Shown here one piece after another: positions 45,690 to 54,028 of a stretch of 64,000 nucleotides of DNA. Made by a program: the position numbers and the translations under genes. The first letter of the stretch is position 1; every line of letters starts with the position of its first letter. Origin of the DNA: Allostreptomyces psammosilenae (GTDB taxonomy: Bacteria > Actinomycetota > Actinomycetes > Streptomycetales > Streptomycetaceae); NCBI RefSeq assembly GCF_013407765.1, contig NZ_JACBZD010000002.1, positions 134,001-198,000 of the forward strand, read 5' to 3'. The notes under the pieces are model-generated. The model made no database searches and was not told where the DNA came from. It saw only the letters and a program-made list of their open reading frames with translations.

Positions 45690-47342
45690 TCAGGTCCCCG
45701 CGCTGCCCGAGGTGCCGGCGGGCGCGGCCGGGGGCGGCGGCGGAGAGGAGGCGGTGGGGGAGGTGGCGTCGGCGGAGGGCCGGGGCGTGGCGGACGGGTC
45801 GCGGTCGAACTCCTCCAGCATCTGCCTGCTGAAGCCGAAGAAGTAGGTGACCACGAAGCCGGCGACGTAGCCGGCGACCAGCCCGAGGCCGTAGACGGCC
45901 ACGGTGGCGCCGAGCCCCGAGTCACCGGTCACCAGGGGGAAGAGCGCCCAACCGGAGGGGCCGATGGCCGTGGAGCCGACGTCCGTGCCCAACTGGTTGA
46001 ACAGCCCGACCACCCCGCCGCCGAAGGCGCCCCCCACGCACGCCGTGATGAACGGCCGCCCGAGTGGCAGCGAGACCCCGTAGATCAGCGGCTCCCCGAT
46101 GCCCAGCAGCCCGGCCGGCAGCGCGCTGCGGATGGTGGCGCGGATGCCGGGGTTGCGGGGCAGGCGCAGGTACACGGCGGCGGCGGCGCCGACCTGGCCC
46201 GCGCCGGCCATGGCGAGGATCGGCAGCAGCACCGTGTAGCCGTCCTGCTCGATCAGCGTCGTGTGGATCGGGATCAGCGCCTGGTGCAGCCCCAGCATCA
46301 CCAGCGGGAGGAAGAACCCGGCCAGCACGAAGCCGGCCACCGCGCCGCCGGTGCCCATCAGCCAGTCCGCCACCCAGCCGATCGCCTCGGCCACCTCTCC
46401 GGCGACGAACATCAGCAGATAGAGGGTCACCAGCCCGGCGCCGAGGACGGCCAGTGTCGGCGTCAGCAGCACGCTGACCGCCTCCGGAACCCAGCGCTGG
46501 CACCAGCGTTCCAGGTAGGCGGCGAGCACGGCCGCGCCCAGGGCGCCCAGCACGCCGCCCTGACCCGGCGCCAGGCTGCGGTCGGCACCGAGGAAGCCGA
46601 CCGACACCTCGGCCACCCCCGGATAGACCACGACTGCCGCCACCGCGCCGCCGACCACCGGCGTGCCGCCGAACTCGCGCGCCGCGTTGATGCCGACGAA
46701 CACCGCCAGCACCGAGAAGAAGGCCCCGCTGACGGCGGTGAGGGCCGGCTGCACTCCGACGAGCCAGCCGGCGTTGCGCAGCAGCCCGTTGACGCCCGCG
46801 ACGATGCCGCAGGCGATCAGCGCCGGGATCAGCGGCACGAAGACGGCGGCGATCCGGCGCAGCAGCAGCCGGCCGGGCGTCGCGTTGCGCCGGCGCAGGC
46901 GCTCACGGATCTCCGCGCCGCGCTCGGCGGCGGTGAGGTCCGTGCCGGCGTCGGGGCCGGGGTCCGGGCGGGAGGCGGAGTCGGGGGCAGGGCCGGGGGC
47001 CGAGAGGGAGGCCGGGGCGGACTGGGCGGCCTCGACCAGGCGCCGCACCTCGGCGGTGACCGCCGCGACCGGGCCGGGGCCGAGCACCACCTGGTAGGTG
47101 TCGTCCTCGACGACGCCGAGCACGCCGGGCAGCGCGCGCAGTTCGGCGTCCCGCACGGCCGCCCGGTCCCGCAGGCCCAGGCGCAGCCGGGTCATGCAGT
47201 GTTCGACGGAGGTGATGTTGCCGGCGCCGCCCACGAGCGGGAGCAGGGCGCGGGCCGTCCGTTGGTGCCGGTCCCCGCCGGCTGTGCCTTCGCCTCTGTC
47301 GCCGTCGCCGCCCTCGCCAGCGGCGTCGATGGTGCTGGTCAT
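45690..47342 (-). CDS. murP: PTS EIIBC permease, probably for N-acetylmuramic acid
   Basis: ATG 47342 with AGGAGG eight bases upstream gives 550 residues. The N-terminal EIIB domain has the phospho-cysteine in ITSVEHCMTRLRLGLRD. A Pro/Asp-rich linker leads to a ten-helix EIIC of the glucose/sucrose family (LGLHQALIPIHTTLIEQDG, GIGEPLIYGVSLPLGRPF). There is no EIIA domain, so the general EIIA-Crr must serve. It sits downstream of murQ on the same strand, so MurNAc uptake as MurNAc-6-P is the best assignment; sucrose or trehalose specificity cannot be excluded. A Ser/Pro-rich tail follows the last helix. Confidence 0.88.
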   Translation of the reverse strand: MTSTIDAAGEGGDGDRGEGTAGGDRHQRTARALLPLVGGAGNITSVEHCMTRLRLGLRDRAAVRDAELRALPGVLGVVEDDTYQVVLGPGPVAAVTAEVRRLVEAAQSAPASLSAPGPAPDSASRPDPGPDAGTDLTAAERGAEIRERLRRRNATPGRLLLRRIAAVFVPLIPALIACGIVAGVNGLLRNAGWLVGVQPALTAVSGAFFSVLAVFVGINAAREFGGTPVVGGAVAAVVVYPGVAEVSVGFLGADRSLAPGQGGVLGALGAAVLAAYLERWCQRWVPEAVSVLLTPTLAVLGAGLVTLYLLMFVAGEVAEAIGWVADWLMGTGGAVAGFVLAGFFLPLVMLGLHQALIPIHTTLIEQDGYTVLLPILAMAGAGQVGAAAAVYLRLPRNPGIRATIRSALPAGLLGIGEPLIYGVSLPLGRPFITACVGGAFGGGVVGLFNQLGTDVGSTAIGPSGWALFPLVTGDSGLGATVAVYGLGLVAGYVAGFVVTYFFGFSRQMLEEFDRDPSATPRPSADATSPTASSPPPPPAAPAGTSGSAGT

Positions 47343-47571
47343 GTCGGTGGCCTCCTGGGAGAGGAAGACAGGGAGTAGGAGAGCAGGATGCTCCACGAGC
47401 GGGAGCGCGGAGAACGGGACGGGAGGAGGTAGGAAGGGGCGGAGCGGGAGGCTCCGCGGCGGACCGGGCCAGTGACGGACCGGGCCAGGGGTGGGGCGGG
47501 CCAGGGGGGGAGGGCGAGACGGCGCCGGGGCTGGGGAGGGTGGCGGGGGAGGGCGGAGAGCCGAGCGGGGG

Positions 47572-48543
47572 TCAGGCGACGCCCGTGGTGCGCAGCGCCG
47601 CGCGCAGATGGCCGTCGTGCTCGGCGAGCACCTTGGCCGCCGACGGGCCGTCGATGCCGGCGAGCACGACGAGGATGGCGTCCTTGACCTCGCCGCCGGT
47701 CGCCGACAGCGCCGTCTCGATCTCCTCGTCGCCGGCGCCGGTCGCCAGCCGGACGATGCGCCGGGCGCGGGCCCGGAGCTTGTCGTTGGTGGCCCGGACG
47801 TCCACCATCAGGTTTCCGTAGGTCTTGCCGAGCCGGATCATGGTCAGCGTGGAGACCATGTTGAGCACGAGCTTCTGGGCCGTGCCGCCCTTCAGGCGGG
47901 TGGAGCCGGCCAGCAGTTCGGGGCCGACCACGACCTCGATGGGGTGCTCGGCCGCGGCGCCCAGTTCGGAGCCGCTGTTGCAGGCCAGGCCCAGGGTGAG
48001 CGCGCCCTTGGCGCGGGCGTGGCGGACCGCGGCGACGGCGTAGGGGGTCCGTCCGGAGGCCGAGATGCCGACGACGGTGTCGTCGGCCGTCAGGCCCAGC
48101 TCGTCCAGGTCGGCCACGGCCTGCTCCGCGTCGTCCTCGGCGCCCTCGACGGCGGTGAGGATCGCCGGCGGCCCGCCGGCGATCAGGCCGACGACCCGGG
48201 AGGGCGGGGTGCCGAAGGTGGGTGGGCACTCGCTGGCGTCGAGCACGCCGAGCCGTCCGGCGGTGCCCGCGCCGGCGTAGATCAGCCGGCCGCCGCCGCG
48301 CATCCGCTCGGCGATGGCGTCGATGGCGACGGCCAGCCGCGGCAGCACCTCCGCCACGGCGCCGGCGACCCGCGCGTCCTCCCCGTTCATCAGCCGGGTG
48401 AGTTCCAGGGTGGAGAGTTGGTCGAGGTCGGCTAACTCGGGGCGGACCGCCTCCGTGGTCATGGTGTCGAGTTGGGCGCGCAGCCGGCGGTCGGCGGCGT
48501 GCGGGTCGCGTGCGTCCGGCTCGGCCGGGGAGGTGCGGCTCAT
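47572..48543 (-). CDS. murQ: N-acetylmuramic acid-6-phosphate etherase
   Basis: The 323-residue SIS-domain protein has IYAGAGTAGRLGVLDASECPPTFGTP with the catalytic Glu, VVGISASGRTPYAVAA and KGGTAQKLVLNMVSTLTMIRLGKTYGNLMVDV. It removes lactate from MurNAc-6-P, giving GlcNAc-6-P, which NagA (encoded 15 kb away) then deacetylates. It is between the RpiR regulator and the PTS permease on one strand, forming a peptidoglycan-recycling operon. Confidence 0.95.
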   Translation of the reverse strand: MSRTSPAEPDARDPHAADRRLRAQLDTMTTEAVRPELADLDQLSTLELTRLMNGEDARVAGAVAEVLPRLAVAIDAIAERMRGGGRLIYAGAGTAGRLGVLDASECPPTFGTPPSRVVGLIAGGPPAILTAVEGAEDDAEQAVADLDELGLTADDTVVGISASGRTPYAVAAVRHARAKGALTLGLACNSGSELGAAAEHPIEVVVGPELLAGSTRLKGGTAQKLVLNMVSTLTMIRLGKTYGNLMVDVRATNDKLRARARRIVRLATGAGDEEIETALSATGGEVKDAILVVLAGIDGPSAAKVLAEHDGHLRAALRTTGVA

Positions 48544-48631
48544 CGGGTCGGGCCTCCGTGCGGTCGGTGCCAGGCCGTACCGACGGCGGGGCCGCGGCCG
48601 GGGTGACGACCGCGGCCCCGCCCGGCACGCC

Positions 48632-49570
48632 CTAGGAGCGGGTGTGGCGGTGGGCCAGGGCCGCGCGGGAGGCGGCCAGTGCGTTGCGGGTGCTGTCGTA
48701 GGTGCGTTGCGCCACGCCGATGAACAGGCAGTCCACGACGAGGAGCTGGCTGGTCCGACTGCCGAGCGCGCCGGGACGCAGTTCCGTCTCGCGGCCGGCG
48801 GTGGTGGTGAGCACGTGGTCGGCGTAGCGGACCACGGGGGCCTTGGGGCGGCCGGTGACGGCGATGGTCGTGGCGCCGCGTTCGAAGGCGGCGCGCAGCG
48901 GCTCGATGACGTCGACCGTGCCGCCGGAGTCGGTTATGGCCACCGCGACGTCACCGGGGCGCAGCACCACGGCGCTGGTCACCGCCGAGTGCATCTCGCA
49001 GTGGGCGTGCGCGACCATGCCGATGCGCAGCAGCTTCTGGACGAGGTCCTGGGCGACCAGGCCGGAGGCGCCGATGCCGTAGACGTCGATCCGGCGGGCG
49101 GCGACCAGGCTGTCGACGGCCGCGGAGAGCGTCGCGGGGTCGAGCTGCGCGGCGGTGTCGGCGAGGGTCTGCTGCTCCTCGCGGGCGAGCTTGGCCACCA
49201 CCTCGGACATCGGGTCGTCCAGGGTGATGTCGGCGACCACGCCGGGGGGTTCGGCGACCCGCTCGCGCACGGCCGTGCCGGCGAGGGCGATGCGCAGGTC
49301 GCGGTAGCCGGGGTAGCCGAGCAGGCGGGCGGTGCGGACCACGGTGGCCTCGCTGGTGCCGGTGCGCACGGCCATCTCGGTGACGGTCAGTACGGCGCAG
49401 CCGGCCGGGTCGGCGACCACGGCCTCGGCGACGCGCTGCATGGAGCGCGTCATGGACGGCAGCAGGGTGCGGATGCGGCTGCGCAGGGGGTCGGCGGTGA
49501 CGGTCGCGGCGCCGTCCACGGGCACCGCGTCCTCCGCGGTGCTGAAGTTTTCCTTCACATCGGACGACAT
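48632..49570 (-). CDS. RpiR/MurR-family regulator of the murQP operon
   Basis: The 312-residue protein has the RpiR N-terminal HTH (LRSRIRTLLPSMTRSMQRVAEAVVADPAGCAVLTVTEMAVRTGTSEATVVRTARLLGYPGYRDLRIAL) and a C-terminal SIS domain (DVYGIGASGLVAQDLVQKLLRIG) for a sugar phosphate. MurNAc-6-P is the likely effector from context. It leads the murQ-murP operon, 89 bases before murQ. Two TGAA-N7-TTCA palindromes flank its start codon, suggesting autoregulation. Confidence 0.92.
   Translation of the reverse strand: MSSDVKENFSTAEDAVPVDGAATVTADPLRSRIRTLLPSMTRSMQRVAEAVVADPAGCAVLTVTEMAVRTGTSEATVVRTARLLGYPGYRDLRIALAGTAVRERVAEPPGVVADITLDDPMSEVVAKLAREEQQTLADTAAQLDPATLSAAVDSLVAARRIDVYGIGASGLVAQDLVQKLLRIGMVAHAHCEMHSAVTSAVVLRPGDVAVAITDSGGTVDVIEPLRAAFERGATTIAVTGRPKAPVVRYADHVLTTTAGRETELRPGALGSRTSQLLVVDCLFIGVAQRTYDSTRNALAASRAALAHRHTRS
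49543..49557. promoter_or_regulatory. TGAA-N7-TTCA palindrome inside the regulator's first codons
   Basis: TGAAGTTTTCCTTCA is a perfect TGAAG-N5-CTTCA palindrome lying in codons about 5-10 of the RpiR gene. This motif type is bound by several RpiR-family proteins. Confidence 0.55.
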
Positions 49571-49574
49571 GTGC

Positions 49575-49589
49575 TGAAGGTAATTTTCA
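49575..49589. promoter_or_regulatory. TGAA-N7-TTCA palindrome before the regulator's start
   Basis: TGAAGGTAATTTTCA lies just upstream of ATG 49570. Its centre is 32 bp from the first palindrome, about three helical turns, so two dimers could bind on one face. Confidence 0.6.
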
Positions 49590-49699
49590 GGGCCGTCCCG
49601 GTCAACGGTTCGGCGCGCGTTGATCGATCAGTGTGGCCGGAAAACCATACGAAAGGGTGTGTCGGGGCGGGTGGGGCGGCTGTGGTTTCGCGGTCGGGA

Positions 49700-49790
49700 C
49701 GCCGGGCGGGCGCCACGCGGTGCGGCGCCACGCGGGCCGGTCGCCACGCGGGCCGGGCGCCACGCGGTGCGGCGCGAGGCGGTGCGGTGC
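49700..49790. repeat. Short GC-rich direct repeats
   Basis: Units of about 15-16 bases built on GCCACGCGGTGCGGC and GCCACGCGGGCCGG alternate five to six times in the gap between the RpiR gene and the next gene. No gene is supported here. Confidence 0.6.
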
Positions 49791-49820
49791 CTTGGCGGGG
49801 GCGGGTGCCGCGGACGGGGG

Positions 49821-50177
49821 TCAGCGCAGCTCGCCGACGGCGGCGACCACCTCCGCCTGGGCCGGGCAGACCCAGTGCGCGTCCTCCCCGAGTTCGGGCT
49901 CGACGACCAGCGCGTGCGGGTCGGCGCTGTCGCGGTGCAGCGGGCACAGCGGCCAGCGGCCGTGCGAGGTGAGCAGGGCGTCCTGCATGTCCTGGGCGAC
50001 GAGCCCGGGCAGGAAGCCGGCTCCCTGCGGCCACTGCTCCACCCACCACCGCCGGTGGGTGATCGCGTCCTCCAGCAGGGAGACGACCTCGGCGTCGTCC
50101 GCCCCGCCCGCCGACAGGTCGTGCAGCACGAGGGCGCGGGCGTGGTGCAGGGCCTTCTCCAACTCCATGCCGGCCAT
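49821..50177 (-). CDS. Small conserved-type protein with Cys/His motif
   Basis: Starts at 50177 or 50168 (in frame) give 118 or 115 residues; neither has a strong ribosome site. The protein begins MELEKALHHARALVLHDLSAGG with helices and contains two cysteines in LCPLHRDSADPHALVVEPELG and AHWVCPAQAEVVAAVG. The CxxH and CP motifs could bind a metal, but pairing is uncertain. I do not recognise a named family. It is divergent from the SpoIIE phosphatase gene, with a DnaA-box repeat element between. Confidence 0.7.
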   Translation of the reverse strand: MAGMELEKALHHARALVLHDLSAGGADDAEVVSLLEDAITHRRWWVEQWPQGAGFLPGLVAQDMQDALLTSHGRWPLCPLHRDSADPHALVVEPELGEDAHWVCPAQAEVVAAVGELR

Positions 50178-50202
50178 TGTGCCGCCGCGCCGGGGTTCGG
50201 AG

Positions 50203-50275
50203 TTGTCCACAGGCCGGAGGAGGGGGCTGCGGCGCGCCGAGCCGGCGTGGAATCCTGGGAACAGGGGGTCCCCCG
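50203..50275 (+). repeat. Dispersed DnaA-box repeat element, copy 3
   Basis: TTGTCCACA (50203-50211) is followed by AGGCCGGAGGAGG, GGGCTGCGGCGCG, GTGGAATCCTGGGAACA and GGGGGTCCCCC, in the same order as at 24000-24072. It lies between divergent genes, upstream of the SpoIIE phosphatase. Confidence 0.65.
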
Positions 50276-50401
50276 AGGGCTCCCCAGCGGGCGTTGCGCT
50301 GCCGCCCCCTCACCCGGCCGGCGGACGGCGGAACCGCGCTGACCAGTGCGGACGCCCGGGGCGTAGCTGCGGGACGGGCCGTGCGGGCGCACACTGGGGA
50401 C

Positions 50402-53041
50402 ATGGGCGACTTCGATCCGTCGGAGGTGTCACCGCGGCGGTTTCCCCGGGAGCCGGCGAGCGTGGCGTCGGCCAGGCGGTTCGCGCGGGCGGCCCTGGGC
50501 GGTGTCTCCTCGGATCTGGCGGACACCGCCGAGCTGCTGGTCAGCGAGCTGGTGACCAACGCGGTGCTGCACGCGCACACCGAGGTCGAGGTGTCGGTCT
50601 GGGCGCGCGGCGGCAGGGTCGGCGCCCGGGTGAGCGACCACCGGCCGTGCCGCGGGCCGGCCCTGCGCGCCTACTCCCCGTACGCCGGCACCGGGCAGGG
50701 GCTGGCCCTGGTGGAGCGGCTGGCGTCCCGGCACGGGGTGGAGACCGGCGCCGGCAGCAAGACGGTGTGGTTCGAGCTGTGGCCCGAGGGCGCGACCCCG
50801 CCGCCGTCCGGGTGGGGCGACGCCGGCCCGCCCCCCGGCTGCGGGCGGACCGTGACGCTGGTCGACGTGCCGGCCGGGCTCTACTCGGCGTCCCAGCAGC
50901 ACCGGCACCTGCTGCTGCGCGAACTCGTCCTCGCCGCGTCCGCCGGTGAGCGGTTCGGTGTGCCGCCGGACGATCTCGTCGTCGCCCACGACACCAACAA
51001 CGTGATCAGCGCCTGCGTGACGGCCGCGCTGGCGGACCGGCCCAGTGAGGGGGAGGCCCGCTCCGTGCCCATGTCGGTGCCGGCGGACGTCGTGCCGGCG
51101 GTGCGCACTCTGCGCCGGGTGCTCGACCTGGCCGAGGAGGCGGCCCGGGACGAGCGCCTGCTCACCCTGCCGGCCTTCCCGCGCTCCCGCGTCTTCCAGC
51201 AGTGGCTGTTCGACCAGATCATCGGCCAGCTCGCCGGCGAACGCCCCACCGCGTGGACGGTGACGCGCCGCGAGCCGGGCGCCAGCCCGTCGGAGCTGGT
51301 GCCGTGGGAGGCGAGCCACCTGGAGGGCAGCCGGGTGCCGACGATCGCCGCGAACGAGGACAACCGGATCATCGCGGCGAACCGTCCGGCCGCCGACCTG
51401 CTCGGCTGGAACGCGGACGACCTCGTCGGACGGCGGCTCACCGCGGTCATCCCCGAGCACCTGCGCCGGCGCCACGTCGCCGCCTTCACCTCGCTGCTGC
51501 TCACCGGCACCCCGCGCATCGTGGGCCGTTCGGTGCCGCTGCCGGCGCTGCACCACGACGGCCGCCTGGTCCCCGTGCGCCTGTTCATCCAGATCCAGGA
51601 GACGGCCGACGGCCGCACCGTGTTCGTCGCCCAGCTCACCCCGAGGGCGACCGCGTCCATCGCGGCGGGCGTCTCCGGCCGGAGCCGGCACGCCGCGCTG
51701 CAGGAGCCGAGCGGACGGTACCCGACGACCACCGCCCCGGCGCTCGGCCGTCCGCCGAGCGCCGCGACCGGGGCGGGCATGTCGGCGCTGGAGCGGCTCA
51801 CCCTGCAGGCGGAGATCGGCGACGCGCTGAGCAACACCCAGGATCTCGACGAGGCGCTGCAGCGGGTGGGCCGGAGCCTGACGCGCCGGCTGGCCGACTG
51901 GTGCGCCGTGGACCTGTTCGGCGAGCACGCCCGGGTGGAGCGGGTCTGTGTCGTCCACCGCGATCCCCGGGTGCTCCGTCCCGAGGCGTACGAGGGCCCG
52001 CTGCCGCCGGTGTCCGAGGCGGCGCGGGGGCCGCTGGCCCGGGTGCTGCGCGGCGCGGGACCGCTGCTGCTCGGCGAGGTGCCCCCGCCGAGCCAGGCCA
52101 GCAGTCCGCTGGACGCCGAGTACCGGGAGTTGTTCCGGCGACTGGGCGGGGGCAGCGCCATCGTGGCCCCGCTGCGGGCCCGCCGGGAGATCTTCGGCGC
52201 CCTGACGGTGGCCCGCACCAGCGGGGACCGGCCGTTCACCGAGGGCGATCTGGCCCTGGTGGACGAGCTGGTCCGCAGCCTCGCGCTGGGGGTGGACAAC
52301 GTCCGCCTGTACCAGGAGACCCGCAACATCGCCGAACGCCTCCAGCACTCCCTGCTGCCCGTGCTGCCGGACCTCGGCCACCTGCGGGTGGCCGCGCGCT
52401 ACGCCTCCTCCTCCACCACCGCGCAGGTCGGCGGCGACTGGTACGACTGCTTCGTCCTGCCCAGCGGGGGCGCGGCGCTGGTGATCGGCGACGTCACCGG
52501 GCACAACCTGGACGCGACCATCGCCATGAGCCAGCTGCGCAGCATGCTGCGCGGCATCGCCGTCGACCGCCAGGAGCCGGCCGGAACGGTCCTGCGACGC
52601 CTGGACATGGCGAACCACAGCCTGTTCCGGGAGGCCATCGCCACCTGCCTCTACGGCATCGTCAAGGGCCCCGCGGAGGGCCCCTGGGAGCTGGAGCACT
52701 CCTCCGCCGGGCACCTTCCGCCGCTGCTGACCACCGAGGAGGGCGGGACCCGCTTCCTGGAGGGGGGTTCGAGCCTGCTGCTGGGCATGGATCCCGACCT
52801 GCCCCGCCCCGTGGCCGTGAATCCGCTCCCGGCCCGTTCGACCGTGCTGCTGTACACCGACGGCCTGATCGAACGACGGGACGAGCCCCTCGACCACGCC
52901 ATGGAGCGGCTCCGCCGGCACACCGCCGACCTGGCGCGCGAACCGCTCGACGTGTTCTGCGACGAACTCCTCATCGGGCTGGGTGCCGACAGCGAGGACG
53001 ACATCGCCATCCTGGCCGTCCGCCCCGTCCCGGCGTCCTGA
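50402..53041 (+). CDS. Four-domain SpoIIE phosphatase: HATPase, PAS, GAF, PP2C
   Basis: ATG 50402 starts an 879-residue protein. Residues about 15-125 are an RsbW-type anti-sigma ATPase (ELLVSELVTNAVLHAHTEVEVSVWARGG ... TGQGLALVERLASRHG). An unassigned helical segment follows, then PAS (VPTIAANEDNRIIAANRPAADLLGWNADDLVG) and GAF (LQAEIGDALSNTQDLDEALQRVGRSLTRRLADWC). The C-terminal PP2C/SpoIIE phosphatase has VGGDWYDCFVLPSGG, VIGDVTGHNLDATIAMSQLR and DDIAILAV with metal-binding aspartates. Kinase and phosphatase partner-switching modules for an anti-anti-sigma factor thus sit in one protein. No sigma or STAS gene adjoins it. Confidence 0.92.
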   Translation: MGDFDPSEVSPRRFPREPASVASARRFARAALGGVSSDLADTAELLVSELVTNAVLHAHTEVEVSVWARGGRVGARVSDHRPCRGPALRAYSPYAGTGQGLALVERLASRHGVETGAGSKTVWFELWPEGATPPPSGWGDAGPPPGCGRTVTLVDVPAGLYSASQQHRHLLLRELVLAASAGERFGVPPDDLVVAHDTNNVISACVTAALADRPSEGEARSVPMSVPADVVPAVRTLRRVLDLAEEAARDERLLTLPAFPRSRVFQQWLFDQIIGQLAGERPTAWTVTRREPGASPSELVPWEASHLEGSRVPTIAANEDNRIIAANRPAADLLGWNADDLVGRRLTAVIPEHLRRRHVAAFTSLLLTGTPRIVGRSVPLPALHHDGRLVPVRLFIQIQETADGRTVFVAQLTPRATASIAAGVSGRSRHAALQEPSGRYPTTTAPALGRPPSAATGAGMSALERLTLQAEIGDALSNTQDLDEALQRVGRSLTRRLADWCAVDLFGEHARVERVCVVHRDPRVLRPEAYEGPLPPVSEAARGPLARVLRGAGPLLLGEVPPPSQASSPLDAEYRELFRRLGGGSAIVAPLRARREIFGALTVARTSGDRPFTEGDLALVDELVRSLALGVDNVRLYQETRNIAERLQHSLLPVLPDLGHLRVAARYASSSTTAQVGGDWYDCFVLPSGGAALVIGDVTGHNLDATIAMSQLRSMLRGIAVDRQEPAGTVLRRLDMANHSLFREAIATCLYGIVKGPAEGPWELEHSSAGHLPPLLTTEEGGTRFLEGGSSLLLGMDPDLPRPVAVNPLPARSTVLLYTDGLIERRDEPLDHAMERLRRHTADLAREPLDVFCDELLIGLGADSEDDIAILAVRPVPAS

Positions 53042-53140
53042 CCCCCGGCGGTGCGCGGTCCGTGCCCGGGCACCGGTTCGGGGGTGTCCGCATCGCGGGG
53101 AACGGTCGCGCGGGGCGTCCCCGGTGTGGCACGCTTGGGC

Positions 53141-53156
53141 ACATGTCTAGACCAAT
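53141..53156 (+). promoter_or_regulatory. dre-like site overlapping the cutC start codon
   Basis: ACATGTCTAGACCAAT matches the DasR consensus ACTGGTCTAGACCACT at 13 of 16 positions, with the right half GTCTAGACCA intact. The ATG of the downstream gene is inside the site (53143-53145), so binding there could block transcription or initiation. Confidence 0.55.
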
Positions 53157-53877
53157 CCTTTTCGAGGTGATCGCCACCTCCGTGGACGACGCGGTGGCGG
53201 CCGTGGCCGGTGGGGCGGACCGCCTCGAAGTGGTCACCGACATGGCCGCCGACGGCCTGAGCGTCGCCCCCGAGGAGTTCGCCCGGATCCGCGCCGCGGT
53301 GCCCGTGCCGCTGCGGGTGATGGTCCGCCAGCGGGACGGCTTCGCCGCCGGCGACCTCGACGCGCTGCGCCACCGTGCCGAGCGGCTGCGCGCCGAGGGC
53401 GCCGACGAGTTCGTGCTGGGCTTCCTGGACGCCGCCGGCGCCGCGGACCTCCCCGCCCTGCGGGCCGTGCTGGAGGTGCTGGGCGGCTGCCGCTGGACCT
53501 TCCACCGCGCCCTGGACGGCTGCGCGGACCGTTCCGCCCTGCGACGGGCGGTTGCCGGACTGCCCGGCCTCGACACCTTCCTGACCGCCGGATCGCCGGC
53601 CGGCGTGGACTCCGGCCGGCGGGTGCTGGCCGAGGAGGCGGCCCGCCACGCGGCCGGCGAGCCCGGCCACGCCCCGCGCGTGCTGGTCGGCGGCGGCCTG
53701 CGCCGCGAGCACCTGCCGGAACTGGTCGCCGCCGGCCTGGACGCCTTCCACGTGGGCGGCGCGGTGCGCCACGCGGGCTGGGACTCCCCGGTGGATCCGG
53801 CCGCGGTGCGCTCCTGGCGGGAGGAACTGGACGGCCTCCGCACGGCGGCCATGGCCGGGGCGCCCGACCGCGGGTGA
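53143..53877 (+). CDS. cutC: CutC-family TIM-barrel protein
   Basis: The 244-residue protein begins MSRPILFEVIATSVDDAVAAVAGGADRLEVVTDM and continues with RVMVRQRDGF, WTFHRALDGCADR, LDTFLTAGSPA and VGGGLRREHLPEL, all CutC features. The family was named for copper homeostasis, but that role is disputed and a sugar- or metal-linked function is possible. A DasR-like site overlaps its start, which would place it with amino-sugar metabolism. It follows the SpoIIE gene by about 100 bases but need not be co-transcribed. Confidence 0.9.
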   Translation: MSRPILFEVIATSVDDAVAAVAGGADRLEVVTDMAADGLSVAPEEFARIRAAVPVPLRVMVRQRDGFAAGDLDALRHRAERLRAEGADEFVLGFLDAAGAADLPALRAVLEVLGGCRWTFHRALDGCADRSALRRAVAGLPGLDTFLTAGSPAGVDSGRRVLAEEAARHAAGEPGHAPRVLVGGGLRREHLPELVAAGLDAFHVGGAVRHAGWDSPVDPAAVRSWREELDGLRTAAMAGAPDRG

Positions 53878-53978
53878 GCGAGGAGGCTGACCGCGTCCGA
53901 CCGCGGGAGGGTGCGCGGGCTGCCGGGAGGGGGCGGGGACGCGCGGGCTGGCGGGACGGGGCGGGGATGAGGGACACG

Positions 53979-53999
53979 GCGGGGCGGTAACCGCCCCGC
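53979..53999 (+). terminator. Hairpin after cutC
   Basis: Arms GCGGGGCGG and CCGCCCCGC pair over 9 bp around TAA, about 100 bases past the cutC stop and 30 bases before the insertion sequence. Confidence 0.65.
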
Positions 54000-54028
54000 T
54001 CGTGCCCCGTCCCCCCGCCCGTTCCCCG

